Below, piece by piece: positions 1 to 8,294 of a stretch of 22,386 nucleotides of DNA (positions are counted from its first letter, which is position 1; every line of letters begins with the position of its first letter). Location of the stretch: NCBI GenBank assembly GCA_028456385.1, contig JALNQF010000562.1, positions 1 to 22,386 of the forward strand, written 5' to 3'. The translations under genes were made by a program, and so were the position numbers. The notes under the pieces are model-generated. The model was not told the origin of the DNA. It made no database searches and was given only the letters and a program-made list of their open reading frames with translations. Source of the DNA: Ophiosphaerella korrae. Lineage: Eukaryota > Ascomycota > Dothideomycetes > Pleosporales > Phaeosphaeriaceae.

Positions 1-54
1 GTTTATAATATTAGTAAGTTTATAATATTAGTAAGTTATAAACTTACTAATATT
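1..54. repeat. 17-bp direct repeat running into a hairpin
   Basis: Positions 1-17 and 18-34 are identical 17-bp direct repeats. Positions 24-37 and 41-54 form a perfect 14-bp inverted repeat around a 3-base loop, ATA. The sequence is almost pure A and T apart from single G and C bases. It reaches the window edge, so its full extent cannot be seen. It could be the end of another repeat family or a simple palindromic AT block, and I cannot tie it to either. Confidence 0.6.
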
Positions 55-731
55 AGTGCGAAAATAAAAGATATAAGGGATAACTCCTTTATACGTCTCC
101 TTCCTTTTAAAGAGTAAATTCCTAGAGCTTAAAAAGGGCTCTAATTAACTAATAATACCTATTAGGTAGTAGTAGTAGTAGCTAGGGTTAAGGAGGTTAA
201 CTATTTTTAGAGTATAGAGCTAAGGTTTTTAATAATTTTAGTATAAAATTAAGACCTACGCAACTTCTATATATAAAACGTATTAACTATAAACTCTTTT
301 CTACTACTTTTACTCTACGCTAATAAAATTAAACCTAAAAGTATTTGTATATAGTATAAGGGAAGGTAAAGTTAATACTACTAAGTAACTTAATAGTACT
401 AGATCTCTATATAAGTACTTACTATAGATATAGGCTTTGTAATAAGTAGGTTTATTAATATAGGAGACCTAGTAAGCCTAATATTTATAAGTATTAGGGG
501 GTAGTTAGCGTAGAGCTACTCTAGCTAGGAATTTAGTAGCTAGTTATAAATTCTATAATAGTAAACTAGACCTACGCGTAACTAGTTATAAGGGGGCGTA
601 GTAGTTATAGCTATAGTAGCAAGAGTAAGCCCTAACCTAAAAAGAGTTTTATACTTACTAGCTAAAGTAAACTACTCTTACTATTTTTTACTCTATAATT
701 TAGCTTTACCTAGTAGTAAAGTTTTTTAATT
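55..731. other. Unassigned RIP-degraded sequence downstream of Old
   Basis: No domain is secure here. Read on the minus strand, in the direction of the Old element, this stretch follows the tandem repeat derived from the Old pol end. It could be the 3' non-coding part or LTR of Old, or an unrelated older insertion. One minus frame carries few stops between about 540 and 240 and includes the string NTFRF. Because TGA cannot survive in TG-depleted DNA, open-looking frames are weak evidence. I found no second copy of this stretch at the right end of the window, so an LTR identity is not shown. Confidence 0.4.
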
Positions 732-881
732 ACGCCTTAGAGGGCCTTTTTACGCCTACTAATAGCTAGAGTACTCTAGTAGGTTACGTCTTTGTTAGGG
801 CTCTATTTTAGGTATATAGTTAGTATTTCAAGCTTCTCTAAGTAGTTCTAGTAAGAGTTAAAGGTAGCGATTGCGCCTTAT
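732..881 (-). repeat. Tandem repeat unit 1 and first bases of unit 2
   Basis: Unit 1 covers 732-872 and begins ACGCCTTAGAGGGC. It shares AGGTTACGTCTTT, GCTCTATTTT and AGTAGTTCTAGTAA with unit 3 at 7992-8136. Unit 2 starts at about 873 and is cut at 881 by element A, resuming at 7901. Comparison with unit 3 shows that the unit derives from the 3' end of the Old pol coding region and what follows it, because the unit 3 tail encodes the residues after the chromodomain. Confidence 0.75.
877..881. repeat. Target site duplication of element A, left copy (CTTAT)
   Basis: CTTAT directly precedes the TGTAA terminus of the left LTR and is repeated exactly after the terminal TAACA of the right LTR at 7896-7900. 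Five-base duplications are typical of Ty3/gypsy integrases. The match fixes both outer borders of element A. Confidence 0.9.
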
Positions 882-1304
882 TGTAATAGGTGTTACTAGA
901 GTTAACTTCTTAATACCTAATTAGGGGTTAGTAGATTAAGAGATAATAATAGAAGTTCGCGTTAGGATCTACAATAACTATAAACAATAGAAGATATTTC
1001 GCAACTGTCTTGTATTAGCGTTCTGTAGTTAAAGGATTAAATTACTAATACTATCCTAATAATACGCATTACTAATAACTATATACTTACTATAATCTGT
1101 AATCTATGTATGCTAAGATTAATAGATTATAGATTAACTTAATCTATAATCTACTACTACTAAGAGTCTATAGATTATAGATTACTCTAGGTATCCTAAT
1201 TATGTGTAGCTTCCTAGTTAGGCTTATAGCCTTTAGAGTTGTATAGGATTAGGCTTGTAGGATTAATTAGTTCTATCTATAGCTCTTCTATTACTACTGT
1301 AACA
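882..1304 (-). repeat. Element A 3' LTR
   Basis: On the plus strand it runs from TGTAATAGG to CTGTAACA and matches 7473-7895 along its whole length with no indel that I can see. Every difference found by eye, about 30, is a transition. This LTR is the more heavily mutated one: where the 5' LTR has GATTGAATTGCTGATGC, it reads GATTAAATTACTAATAC. In the coding direction it starts TGTTACAG and ends in TTACA. Confidence 0.92.
1092..1183. repeat. Four-copy alternating motif array in A U3 (3' LTR)
   Basis: Four copies of a 12-bp motif, AATCTGTAATCT or its reverse complement AGATTACAGATT in degraded form, lie near 1094-1106, 1125-1136, 1141-1152 and 1171-1182. Orientation runs forward, reverse, forward, reverse, so neighbours can pair as hairpins. 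The less mutated copies in the other LTR (7683-7775) show the original sequence. Such arrays in U3 usually act as factor-binding or enhancer sites, but that role is inferred. Element B lacks this array. Confidence 0.7.
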
Positions 1305-1318
1305 CTATCTCCTCTTCT
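1305..1318 (-). promoter_or_regulatory. Element A polypurine tract
   Basis: On the coding strand this reads AGAAGAGGAGATAG, directly before the TGTTACAG start of the 3' LTR. Element B has the near-identical AGAAGAGGGGATAG in the same position. In LTR retrotransposons this tract primes plus-strand DNA synthesis. Its position and its match between two elements with unrelated U3 regions support the call. Confidence 0.85.
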
Positions 1319-1400
1319 AAGTAGGCCCTTGTTTATCTGTCCTAGAGCTAAAGTTATTAATCTAGTTTCTTCGTTAATGTAGAGTTCTTTATCCTCCCTA

Positions 1401-2007
1401 ATACCTATTTTATCTACGCGCTGTTACTATCTTCTTACTAATTGTGTATTACGTAATAGTGTTAAAATATTTCCTTATTCTTGTTATACTTCTCTTAAGT
1501 TAAACCCTAAGTCTCTTCTTTATATTATTTCTATAAACAATAGTAAGGCTTATAAAGCGTATATTTGCGTAAATATACGTAGTTCTTATAACGTGTCTAG
1601 TGTTTCTCTTTCTAAGTATATATTTATTACACTTATTCTTGCGTCTAGGCTTAATAATAATAAGGAAAGCTGTTAACTAAACTTAAGAGAAATTACTATC
1701 TTAAATTGTAGAGGCTAAAGCTAAGTGTAAGCGTATCTAAGAGCTTACGTAAAGTAAGCTAGTAGAGAATTAGGCTCGTCTCTCTTGTCTTTGTAAGATA
1801 AAGGCCTTAAATAATAAGAAATTAGCTAAGTAGTTAGTAGCTCTAGAAGCTAAGCTAGATCTAGATAAGGCGTTTAGTGTTGCTATAGTAGGTCCTACGC
1901 TAAACGTCTCTATCGTCTCTCTATCTATTATTAGTAATGTTAATTCTCTTAGTTTACTGCTAGGCGTTCTAGAGGGTTTTAATTTTAGAACTCCTCTAAT
2001 TTCTTAG
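1401..2007 (+). pseudogene. Antisense coiled-coil ORF in element A
   Basis: This coding region runs opposite to gag-pol and ends at the TAG at 2005-2007, 23 bases inside the pol 3' end. From about 1639 the frame reads as a Lys, Glu, Leu and Ala-rich coiled coil (EAKAKCKRI, then KLVEN and ALEAKLDLD), then a Ser/Leu stretch and the C-terminal LLLGVLEGFNFRTP. Inner stops sit where Gln is expected. The matching region of element B encodes the same pattern (KAKRELT, LEAELDLD, LLLGALEGFNFRTP). The start is placed at ATA 1401, which aligns with an ATG in B. Start and body differ by one base of frame in both elements, so an intron or an old frameshift may lie between them. I recall similar small antisense proteins in other fungal gypsy elements, but cannot name this one. 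Confidence 0.6.
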
Positions 2008-4276
2008 GGTAGTTAAGATTATCCTCTAGTTCCTATATTTTTTCCTATAGTTATCCTTTCTCGTCTATACCTATCTATTCTACTAGGTAGTAGTTCCTAC
2101 TATTATAGAACTAGCGTACTAGGATTTTCTTAACTTCTTATTCTTCTTATTCTCTATATATGTCTACTTCGTACACTAGTAGTTTTACTTCTTATAGTAC
2201 TTGTTCTAGTAGAGCTACGTAGAATATTAGGTATATCTTTATCTTATTTAGTAGCTTTAGTCTAAATATAACTAGTAAGATTTTCTTCTTAATTTTATAT
2301 AGTCCTATCTTAACGTAGTCTAGTTTTAAACTAGGCTATTTACTTTTAATATTCTTCTATACTAACTATACTTTTTCTCCCTCTCTAAATTAGGGTCCTC
2401 TTTTATATTTCTTGTCGTAATACTTTACTATCTAATTATGTAGGAATTCTATATCCTATCTTAGTTAGTTATATATGTCTTTAAGTCTATTAGCGAAGTT
2501 TTCTCCTCTTAGAGACTAAGATATCTAATTTCTTAGTATTTAGTATACATTAGGTTTAAATCTATAGTTCGCGAAGAAGAGTAATACTCTTGTTACTATA
2601 CTCTTTACGCTATTATATACTAACTGTGCTATAGGTAGTAACTATACCTAGTTATTTTAGTTGTAGTTAAGGTAGTATCTTAGATACTATTCTACTATTT
2701 AGTTTATTTATTCTAATTGTCTATCTATCTATAGGTAGTATACTATAGACATTACGTGCTTAATTCCTAATTGCGCTGTTATTATTTCCTATAGTTTTAA
2801 TATAAATCTTATATCTCTATCTATAATAATTTTGTCTAGTAGTCTATATTAACTAATTATAGTTCCTAGAACCTAGTATATAATAACTTCTATCCTACTT
2901 CTTTCTTTATATAGTTTAAAGTATATATACTTTGTAAATTTATCTACTATTGTTAGGATTCTATTATATTTAACTCCTAATATTAGGTCCTTAGACTTTA
3001 GTAGCTTCGTAATAAAGTCTATTATAATAACTTCCTATAGTCGTTCTAGTACTTCTACTAGTTATAACATTCTATATAGTGTGTATCTATTATGTTTATT
3101 TCTTTAACACTCTATATAGTCTCGTAGTACCTCTATTACTAGTTGTCTTGCTTTTAGAATATAGTAATCTTGTAGTAACTTATCTAGGGTCTTATTAATC
3201 CCTTAGTATCTATATACTAGTAGTTTGTAAAACTATCGTATAAATTCTCTTTAGATTTTCCTTAGAATATATATTCTTCTATATGCTTGTACAAGTCCTT
3301 TATAGATTTCTAGTTTCTCTATTTCTTTAGATACTTCTTATGTTGTTTTCTAAATCTATTTGTCTAGCTCGCTACTCTTTCTTTTAAGTGTTGCAGCTAT
3401 TTTAGGTGTATTTAGGACTAAATGTCCTTCTCTATTTTTAACTAAGACTGTACTAGTAGCGCTTACTTCTTCTTGTAAGTCTAGTCTTCTACTAAGGGTA
3501 TCTACAAACTAATTGTCTTTCCCTTTTATATATATAATTTCTATATTAAATATTAATAGGAATTCCTACTATCTCGTGTAGCGTTGTAATAGTTCCTTAT
3601 TTATTATAAATCCTATAAGATTCTTGTAGTCTATATAGACTTTTGTCTAGTAATTTACTCTTTATAAGTATACTCTCTATTGCTTAAATACTTTATAGAT
3701 TACTAGTATCTCTTTGTCGTAGATTAAGTAGTTAAGTTCTACTGTCTTTATTTTCTTAGAGAAGTATTCGACTAAGTATTCTTTTTTAGTCTCTAGGTCT
3801 TCTTATATTAGTGTTATTCTATAAACTAAATTAGATACGTCTGTTTTTACTATCGCTAGTAGGTCTAGGTTATACATTCTAATAACTAGGTTTTCTATAA
3901 ACTTCTTTTTAATCTTATTAAATACTTTGTTGTATTCCTTTATCTATTTAAATAGCGTGTCCTTTTTTATAAGTCTTGTTATTAGTTCTATATCTTTAGA
4001 CTATCCTACTATTAACTTTCTACAAAAGTTAGCTAGCCTATAAAATTATTGTACTTCCTTTAAGTTCTTTAGTGTTAGCTACTTATTAATTAATCTAATC
4101 TTTTCTAGGTTAATCTTGATTTTCCCTAGTTTCATAATAAATCTAAGGAAATTTGTTTCCTTTATATAGAATTCGCATTTTCTTATTTTAAGAAATAGTT
4201 TGTTTTCTGCTAATTTCTTTAATACTTTATATACGTGTTGTACGTGTTCTTCTTCTGTTTCTAAGAATATAAGGAT

Positions 4277-4288
4277 GTCGTCTAAGTA
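4277..4288 (-). other. RT catalytic motif YLDD of element A (intact)
   Basis: The codons TAC TTA GAC GAC encode the metal-binding box of reverse transcriptase, followed by ILIFL. Both catalytic Asp are present. The same site in element B (14693-14704) has lost the second Asp to Asn, and Old has YIDN. Confidence 0.88.
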
Positions 4289-6391
4289 TACGAATGTAAA
4301 TATATCTAAGTACTCTCTTAGTACTATATTAATCCTTTCTTAGAATACTACTAGTGCATTTATTAAGCTAAATAGTATAACTAAGTATTTATATAGTCTG
4401 TACTATATTCTAAACGCTGTTTTCTATTTGTTGCCCTCTTTAATTCTAATCTAATAGTAAGCGTTTTAGATATCTAGCTTTGTAAAGATCTTTACTTCTC
4501 GTAGTCTATCTTGCATTTTATCTATTTGTAGTAGTAGGTATTAGTTCTTGTTTATAATTGCGTTAGTTTTTCTAAAGTCTACGTAGGGCCTTTTATTATT
4601 TATTCTCTTTTTATCTACGAATATAAGTCTATATACTACTAAGGATTTAGATTCTCTTATCTATCTTTTTTTTATTGCGGTCTAAATAAACGCTTATTTA
4701 ATCTTAAATTCTTCTTTCGTTTTCTAGTAGACTAGGCTCTATCTTAGGTTTCTTCTTTCTTCTAGTTCTATTACTAAGTCCTATAGTTAATGTTCTAGAA
4801 GGTAGTCTTCTAGCTCTATAAGCTATTCTTCCTATTTCTTGTATTTTTCTTAGAATTCTCCTTTGTAGGTGCTTATATTAGCTTTTAGTATATTAGTTTT
4901 ATTGTAACTAATTTTCTCTGTTCTCTAATTAATATATAGGTTAGTTATCTATAACTATAGTATACCTAATATTATATCTTGCTCGTTATTAATTGTTGTT
5001 ATATCTATAACTATGTTTTTAATTGTTATCCTTTCTAATTCGAGTATAAAGGGAACTGTCTCGAACCTAATAGGTTCTTGAAATAGTTTTCCTTCGATTG
5101 TACTTAGTTATTAAGGGTATTTCTTTATTGTATACTTTATTCCTTATATTTCTATAAACTTCTTTAATATAAAGTTCCTTGTAGCTCTACTGTTAATTAT
5201 TAGTCGTACTTTCTTTCCTTAGTATATACTTATTTTCGTAATATGTAGGCCTCTTATACTTTTTAACTATTCTTGTTTAGGTTCTTTTGTAAATTGTCTA
5301 TCTTTTTAGGGCTATAGCCCTATTTTAAGCTTATGTTCTTTGTATTTTAGACATTTATCGTATATGTATTTATACTATAGTCCTCTTTAGACGCATTTCT
5401 TAGATAGTTTTAGGCCTAGTCTTACTACTACGTATCCTTCTTCTTGGATTATTTCTTATCCTTAGATATCTTCTACTAGGATTACTCTTGTATAGTTATA
5501 TCCTTTTCTTCTTATAGGCTATGTATTATTGTTTACTTTAGGGTTCTTGTATATAGTGTAATTCTTATCTAAGTATACTAACTATAATACTTTAAAGTGT
5601 ACTAGATGTTTTAGATCTATTATTTTGTTATCTCCTTCCTAGTACTTGTCTCTTCTAAGTATATCTATTGTTAGGATATAGTACGCTACTAGTATTCTTA
5701 GTGTATAGGCTTTGTTAATCTATCGTGTTCTCTTTACGAGGTACTACTATTCTTTTTCTATAGGTATTCTTCTTACTACAACTATATATTACTTTATCTA
5801 TTCTTAAAATAGTATAAACTTTATTTCTTTAGGATTGCGTTCTTTCTAGTCTTCGTACGCTTCCTCTATACTTATAACTAGTAAGTATTTCTAAACGAAC
5901 TTCTATTTTTTGTTACGTTCCTCTATATCTATTATTGTATAGCTGTTATAGCTATATATTATTAGCTAGGTATACTCTATTCCTCTTATACTAACCTATT
6001 TCTTACTTTCTTGTAGTTCTTTAGAGGAAGCTGTAGTAGTCTCTTTATTTAGTACTAGTCCTTTAGCCTAGATTAATAGTACTAGGGGCTCTTCCCCTTC
6101 TAAGTCTTCTATTAGTAAGTCTATTACTTAGGCTGTTTCTTCTAACTAAGCTTTTATTCTTTCTTTTGTTACTACTACTCTATATCTCTATTATAGGAAG
6201 TATCCTACTCCTTACTTACTAGAAAGATATATATAGTAGTTGTCTTTATAACAAAAAGTCTAATAGAGTATTATATATTGTATTTCTTTACTCCTAGCTA
6301 CTTTCTCTTAAGGTTTAGCTTATGCTTGTAGTACTTCCTTCTTTTTCTTAGTTGTTTTTAACTAAGTTTCTTTCTTTAGGTCTTTACTCTT

Positions 6392-6502
6392 GTAGTCCTT
6401 TATAAAGTGTCCTAGTTTCCTGTATTTATAGTATACTATCTCTTTCTTCTTTTGTAATTAGTAGTCTTTCGCGTAGTAGCCTTTCTTACTATAGTTAAAG
6501 TA
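6392..6502 (-). other. Two degraded gag zinc knuckles of element A
   Basis: In the coding direction the knuckles are 6502-6461 and 6433-6392, both spaced exactly CX2CX4HX4C. All six Cys positions read Tyr (TAC/TAT from TGC/TGT). The His of the first is also Tyr, while the second keeps His (CAC) and the preceding Gly. Both changes are the CpA-to-TpA type on one strand or the other. Nucleocapsid knuckles bind the element RNA, so this gag could not package it. Confidence 0.85.
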
Positions 6503-7462
6503 CGTAAAGTCTTTGTTCTTCTTTTTTCTCTTATCCTTGTTAGTATTAAGGATTATAGGGTCTCCTTTATCTTAGTTCTAGACGTAACTCTTATATTTGT
6601 TTTTCTTCTATTCTTAAAGATTATTATTAATTTGTATTACCTACTATTTTAAGGCTTCTAGTGTCTATAGTTTCTCTATATAGATTATTTTGTATTGTAT
6701 TTTTAAACTTAGTCCTTCTTTAAATCGTAATATTAAGGCTAACTCGTTCTATTCTATATTTTAGGATAGTTATTTAAATTATAATACGTACTTAGGAACA
6801 CTCTAGTTCTATATAAGCTTTCCTAGCTACTCTTTAGCTTATTAGGTAACGTCTATATCCCTAAATACTACTCTTATTTGTTTAGTAAAGTATTTGTAAC
6901 TTCTAAAAATAGCTCTTGTCTTATCCTTCTAGGTTATTAGAGAGTGTATTGTGTAGTCTATCTAGTAGGGCTTATACTATCTTATTACGTCTTCCTCTAA
7001 GTGCAACCTAATATATATTACCTTCTTTTCTTCTGTGTCGAAGTGTAGTACTTGTACATCTATCTAGAGTTAAGCTAAGGCGATAAAAGGTCTTAGTTTC
7101 TCCCTTATCCTATTAAACTTCTTTAGGATAGGTATCTTAGGTAGTTTCTTTATAGTACTTATTACTAGGCGTTGTATAATTAATTCTATTTAATTCTATC
7201 CTTTAATAATAGCTTTAATCTATACCTCGTTCTATTTTGCGTAATCCTATAGTTCTTTATTTTACGTTTCTAAAGCGTCGATTACTATCTTTATGTCTTC
7301 TTTATCTAAGATTAGATTGTTAATTTAGTCTTTAATTATTTCCTATACAGTACTATTAGACTTATAACTACTCCTAGGGGCTTTGCTTATTTTAGTTAAA
7401 CTTTCTACTATTGTATTAGCTAGACTGTGCGTTACTTACGCTTCGCTTCTCGCAATAACTAA

Positions 7463-7472
7463 ATTAGCAAGG
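7463..7472 (-). promoter_or_regulatory. Element A candidate primer-binding site
   Basis: The coding-strand sequence directly after the 5' LTR is CCTTGCTAAT. No TGG, the complement of a tRNA CCA end, is present. It contains TTGCTAAT, an expected RIP product of TTGCTGAT. The 5' LTR holds ATCAGCAA on the coding strand (plus-strand 7633-7640), which pairs with that ancestral form over 8 bases. This fits self-priming as in Tf1, where the transcript 5' end folds onto the site. The pairing is short and unproven. Confidence 0.45.
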
Positions 7473-7895
7473 TGTAATAGGTGTTACTAGGGTCGACTTC
7501 CTAATACCTAATTAGGGGTTAGTAGATTAAGAGATAATAATAGAAGTTCGCGTTAGGATCTACAATAACTATAAACAATAGAAGATATTTCGCAACTATC
7601 TTGTATTAGCGTTCTATAGTTAAAGGATTGAATTGCTGATGCTATCCTAATAATGCGTATTGCTAATAACTATATACTTGCTGTAATCTGTGATCTGTGT
7701 ATACTAAGATCAACAGATTACAGATTAACTTAATCCGTAATCTACTACTACTAAGAGTCTGCAGATTATAGATTACTCTAGGTGTCCTAATTATGTGTAG
7801 CTTCCTAGTTAGGCTTATAGCCTTTAGAGTCGTATAGGATTAGGCTCGTAGGATCGATTAGTTCTATCTGTAGCTCTTCTATTACTGCTGTAACA
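7473..7895 (-). repeat. Element A 5' LTR (less mutated copy)
   Basis: Matches 882-1304 end to end at 423 bp. It begins TGTAATAGGTGTTAC and ends CTGTAACA on the plus strand. It keeps many CA and TG dinucleotides that the 3' LTR has lost, for example GCTGATGC and CAACAGATTACAG. It is therefore the best local witness of the unmutated sequence. Confidence 0.92.
7683..7775. repeat. Alternating motif array in A U3 (5' LTR)
   Basis: The same four-copy array as in the 3' LTR, better preserved: GTAATCTGTGATCTG, CAGATTACAGATT, AATCCGTAATCT and GCAGATTATAGATT. The array is palindromic overall, with forward and reverse copies alternating. Confidence 0.72.
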
Positions 7896-7900
7896 CTTAT
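7896..7900. repeat. Target site duplication of element A, right copy (CTTAT)
   Basis: Exact repeat of 877-881, directly after the terminal TAACA of the LTR. Confidence 0.9.
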
Positions 7901-8136
7901 AAGAGGCTTTTTTTTTTTTTTTTTTTTTTTACGCCTATTAATAGTTTTAGGATTGTCTAAGTAGTTCTAGTAAAGGCTAAAGGTAATAATTACGCCTTAG
8001 AAGGGCTTTTTTATACCTATTAGTAAGCTAAGGTACTTTAATAGGTTACGTCTTTATTAGAGCTCTATTTTTTAGGTATATATAGAGTTAGTAGTTTAGC
8101 TTTCTCTAGGTAGTTCTAGTAAAAGTTAAAGGTAGC
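7896..8136 (-). repeat. Tandem repeat unit 2 (rest) and unit 3
   Basis: Unit 2 resumes after element A and runs to about 7991. It has lost about 70 bp of its middle and has gained a run of 23 T at 7908-7930, where units 1 and 3 have only 5 or 6. Unit 3 covers 7992-8136 and starts ACGCCTTAGAAGGGC. The tail of unit 3 is the coding end of the Old pol, after the chromodomain, so the array looks like a local multiplication of the pol 3' end. Confidence 0.72.
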
Positions 8137-8294
8137 TTTATATTTTATAAATTCTTCTACTAGCTCCTATATAGGTTTGTTATAGCTAGTCTAGTAAACT
8201 AAGTAGTACTATCTTACGTATTTTCTATACTCTTTAAAGCGTATATCTAAAATAGCTTTTACTAAGTATTCTTTATATACGCTACTAGTTTCTT
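8065..8294 (-). pseudogene. Old element: pol C-terminus with chromodomain
   Basis: The minus frame ending at a possible stop at 8065-8067 reads EYLVKAILDIRFKEYRKYVR, then YYLVY, a stop, TSYNKPI, a stop, and ELVEEFIKYKA. This follows the chromodomain plan (YxVExILD, then YLVRWxGY, then TWEP, then EEF), with the two tryptophans now stop codons. It would bind methylated histone tails and steer integration. It lies directly after the integrase, as in chromoviruses, but in a frame one base off from the integrase core, so an indel lies between 8295 and 8880. The residues that follow run into tandem repeat unit 3. Confidence 0.7.

Larger units (their letters stand above)
1985..7453 (-). pseudogene. 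Element A gag-pol polyprotein, RIP-inactivated
   Basis: A single minus frame of about 1,820 codons ends at the TAA at 1985-1987. It is broken by many TAA/TAG stops but has no net frameshift. Two gag zinc knuckles (CX2CX4HX4C) lie at 6461-6502 and 6392-6433. All of their Cys are Tyr now, but the His of the second survives. The protease motif DSGA reads NSRA at 5183-5194. The RT catalytic box YLDD is intact at 4277-4288. The integrase triad Asp 3017-3019, Asp 2819-2821 and Glu 2711-2713 has 35 residues between the second Asp and the Glu, the D,D(35)E rule. A degraded chromodomain occupies about 1985-2150. No start ATG can be identified, and the frame runs from just after the 5' LTR. Gag and pol in one frame resembles Tf1/Tf2. 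Confidence 0.88.
882..7895 (-). mobile_element. Element A: RIP-mutated Ty3/gypsy chromovirus
   Basis: A complete but dead LTR retrotransposon of 7,014 bp, with its coding strand on the minus strand. It has 423-bp LTRs at 882-1304 and 7473-7895, a 5-bp target duplication CTTAT, a purine-rich tract at 1305-1318, and one gag-pol frame from about 7453 down to 1985. The order gag, protease, RT, RNase H, integrase, chromodomain places it among chromoviruses. A second coding region lies on the opposite strand at 1401-2007. It is inserted in the tandem repeat that follows Old pol. Retained catalytic residues and fewer TG losses than in the flanks show that it is younger, or less heavily mutated, than Old. 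Confidence 0.93.

Noticed and set aside
1092..1183. CRISPR-like array
   Set aside because: The 12-bp motif alternates in orientation, has no regular spacers and lies in both LTRs of a retrotransposon.
7471..7482. LTR border of A at the inner TGTTAC (891 and 7482)
   Set aside because: TGTTAC/GTAACA looks like a terminal inverted repeat, but both copies share TGTAATAGG further out, and only the outer border gives exact CTTAT duplications.
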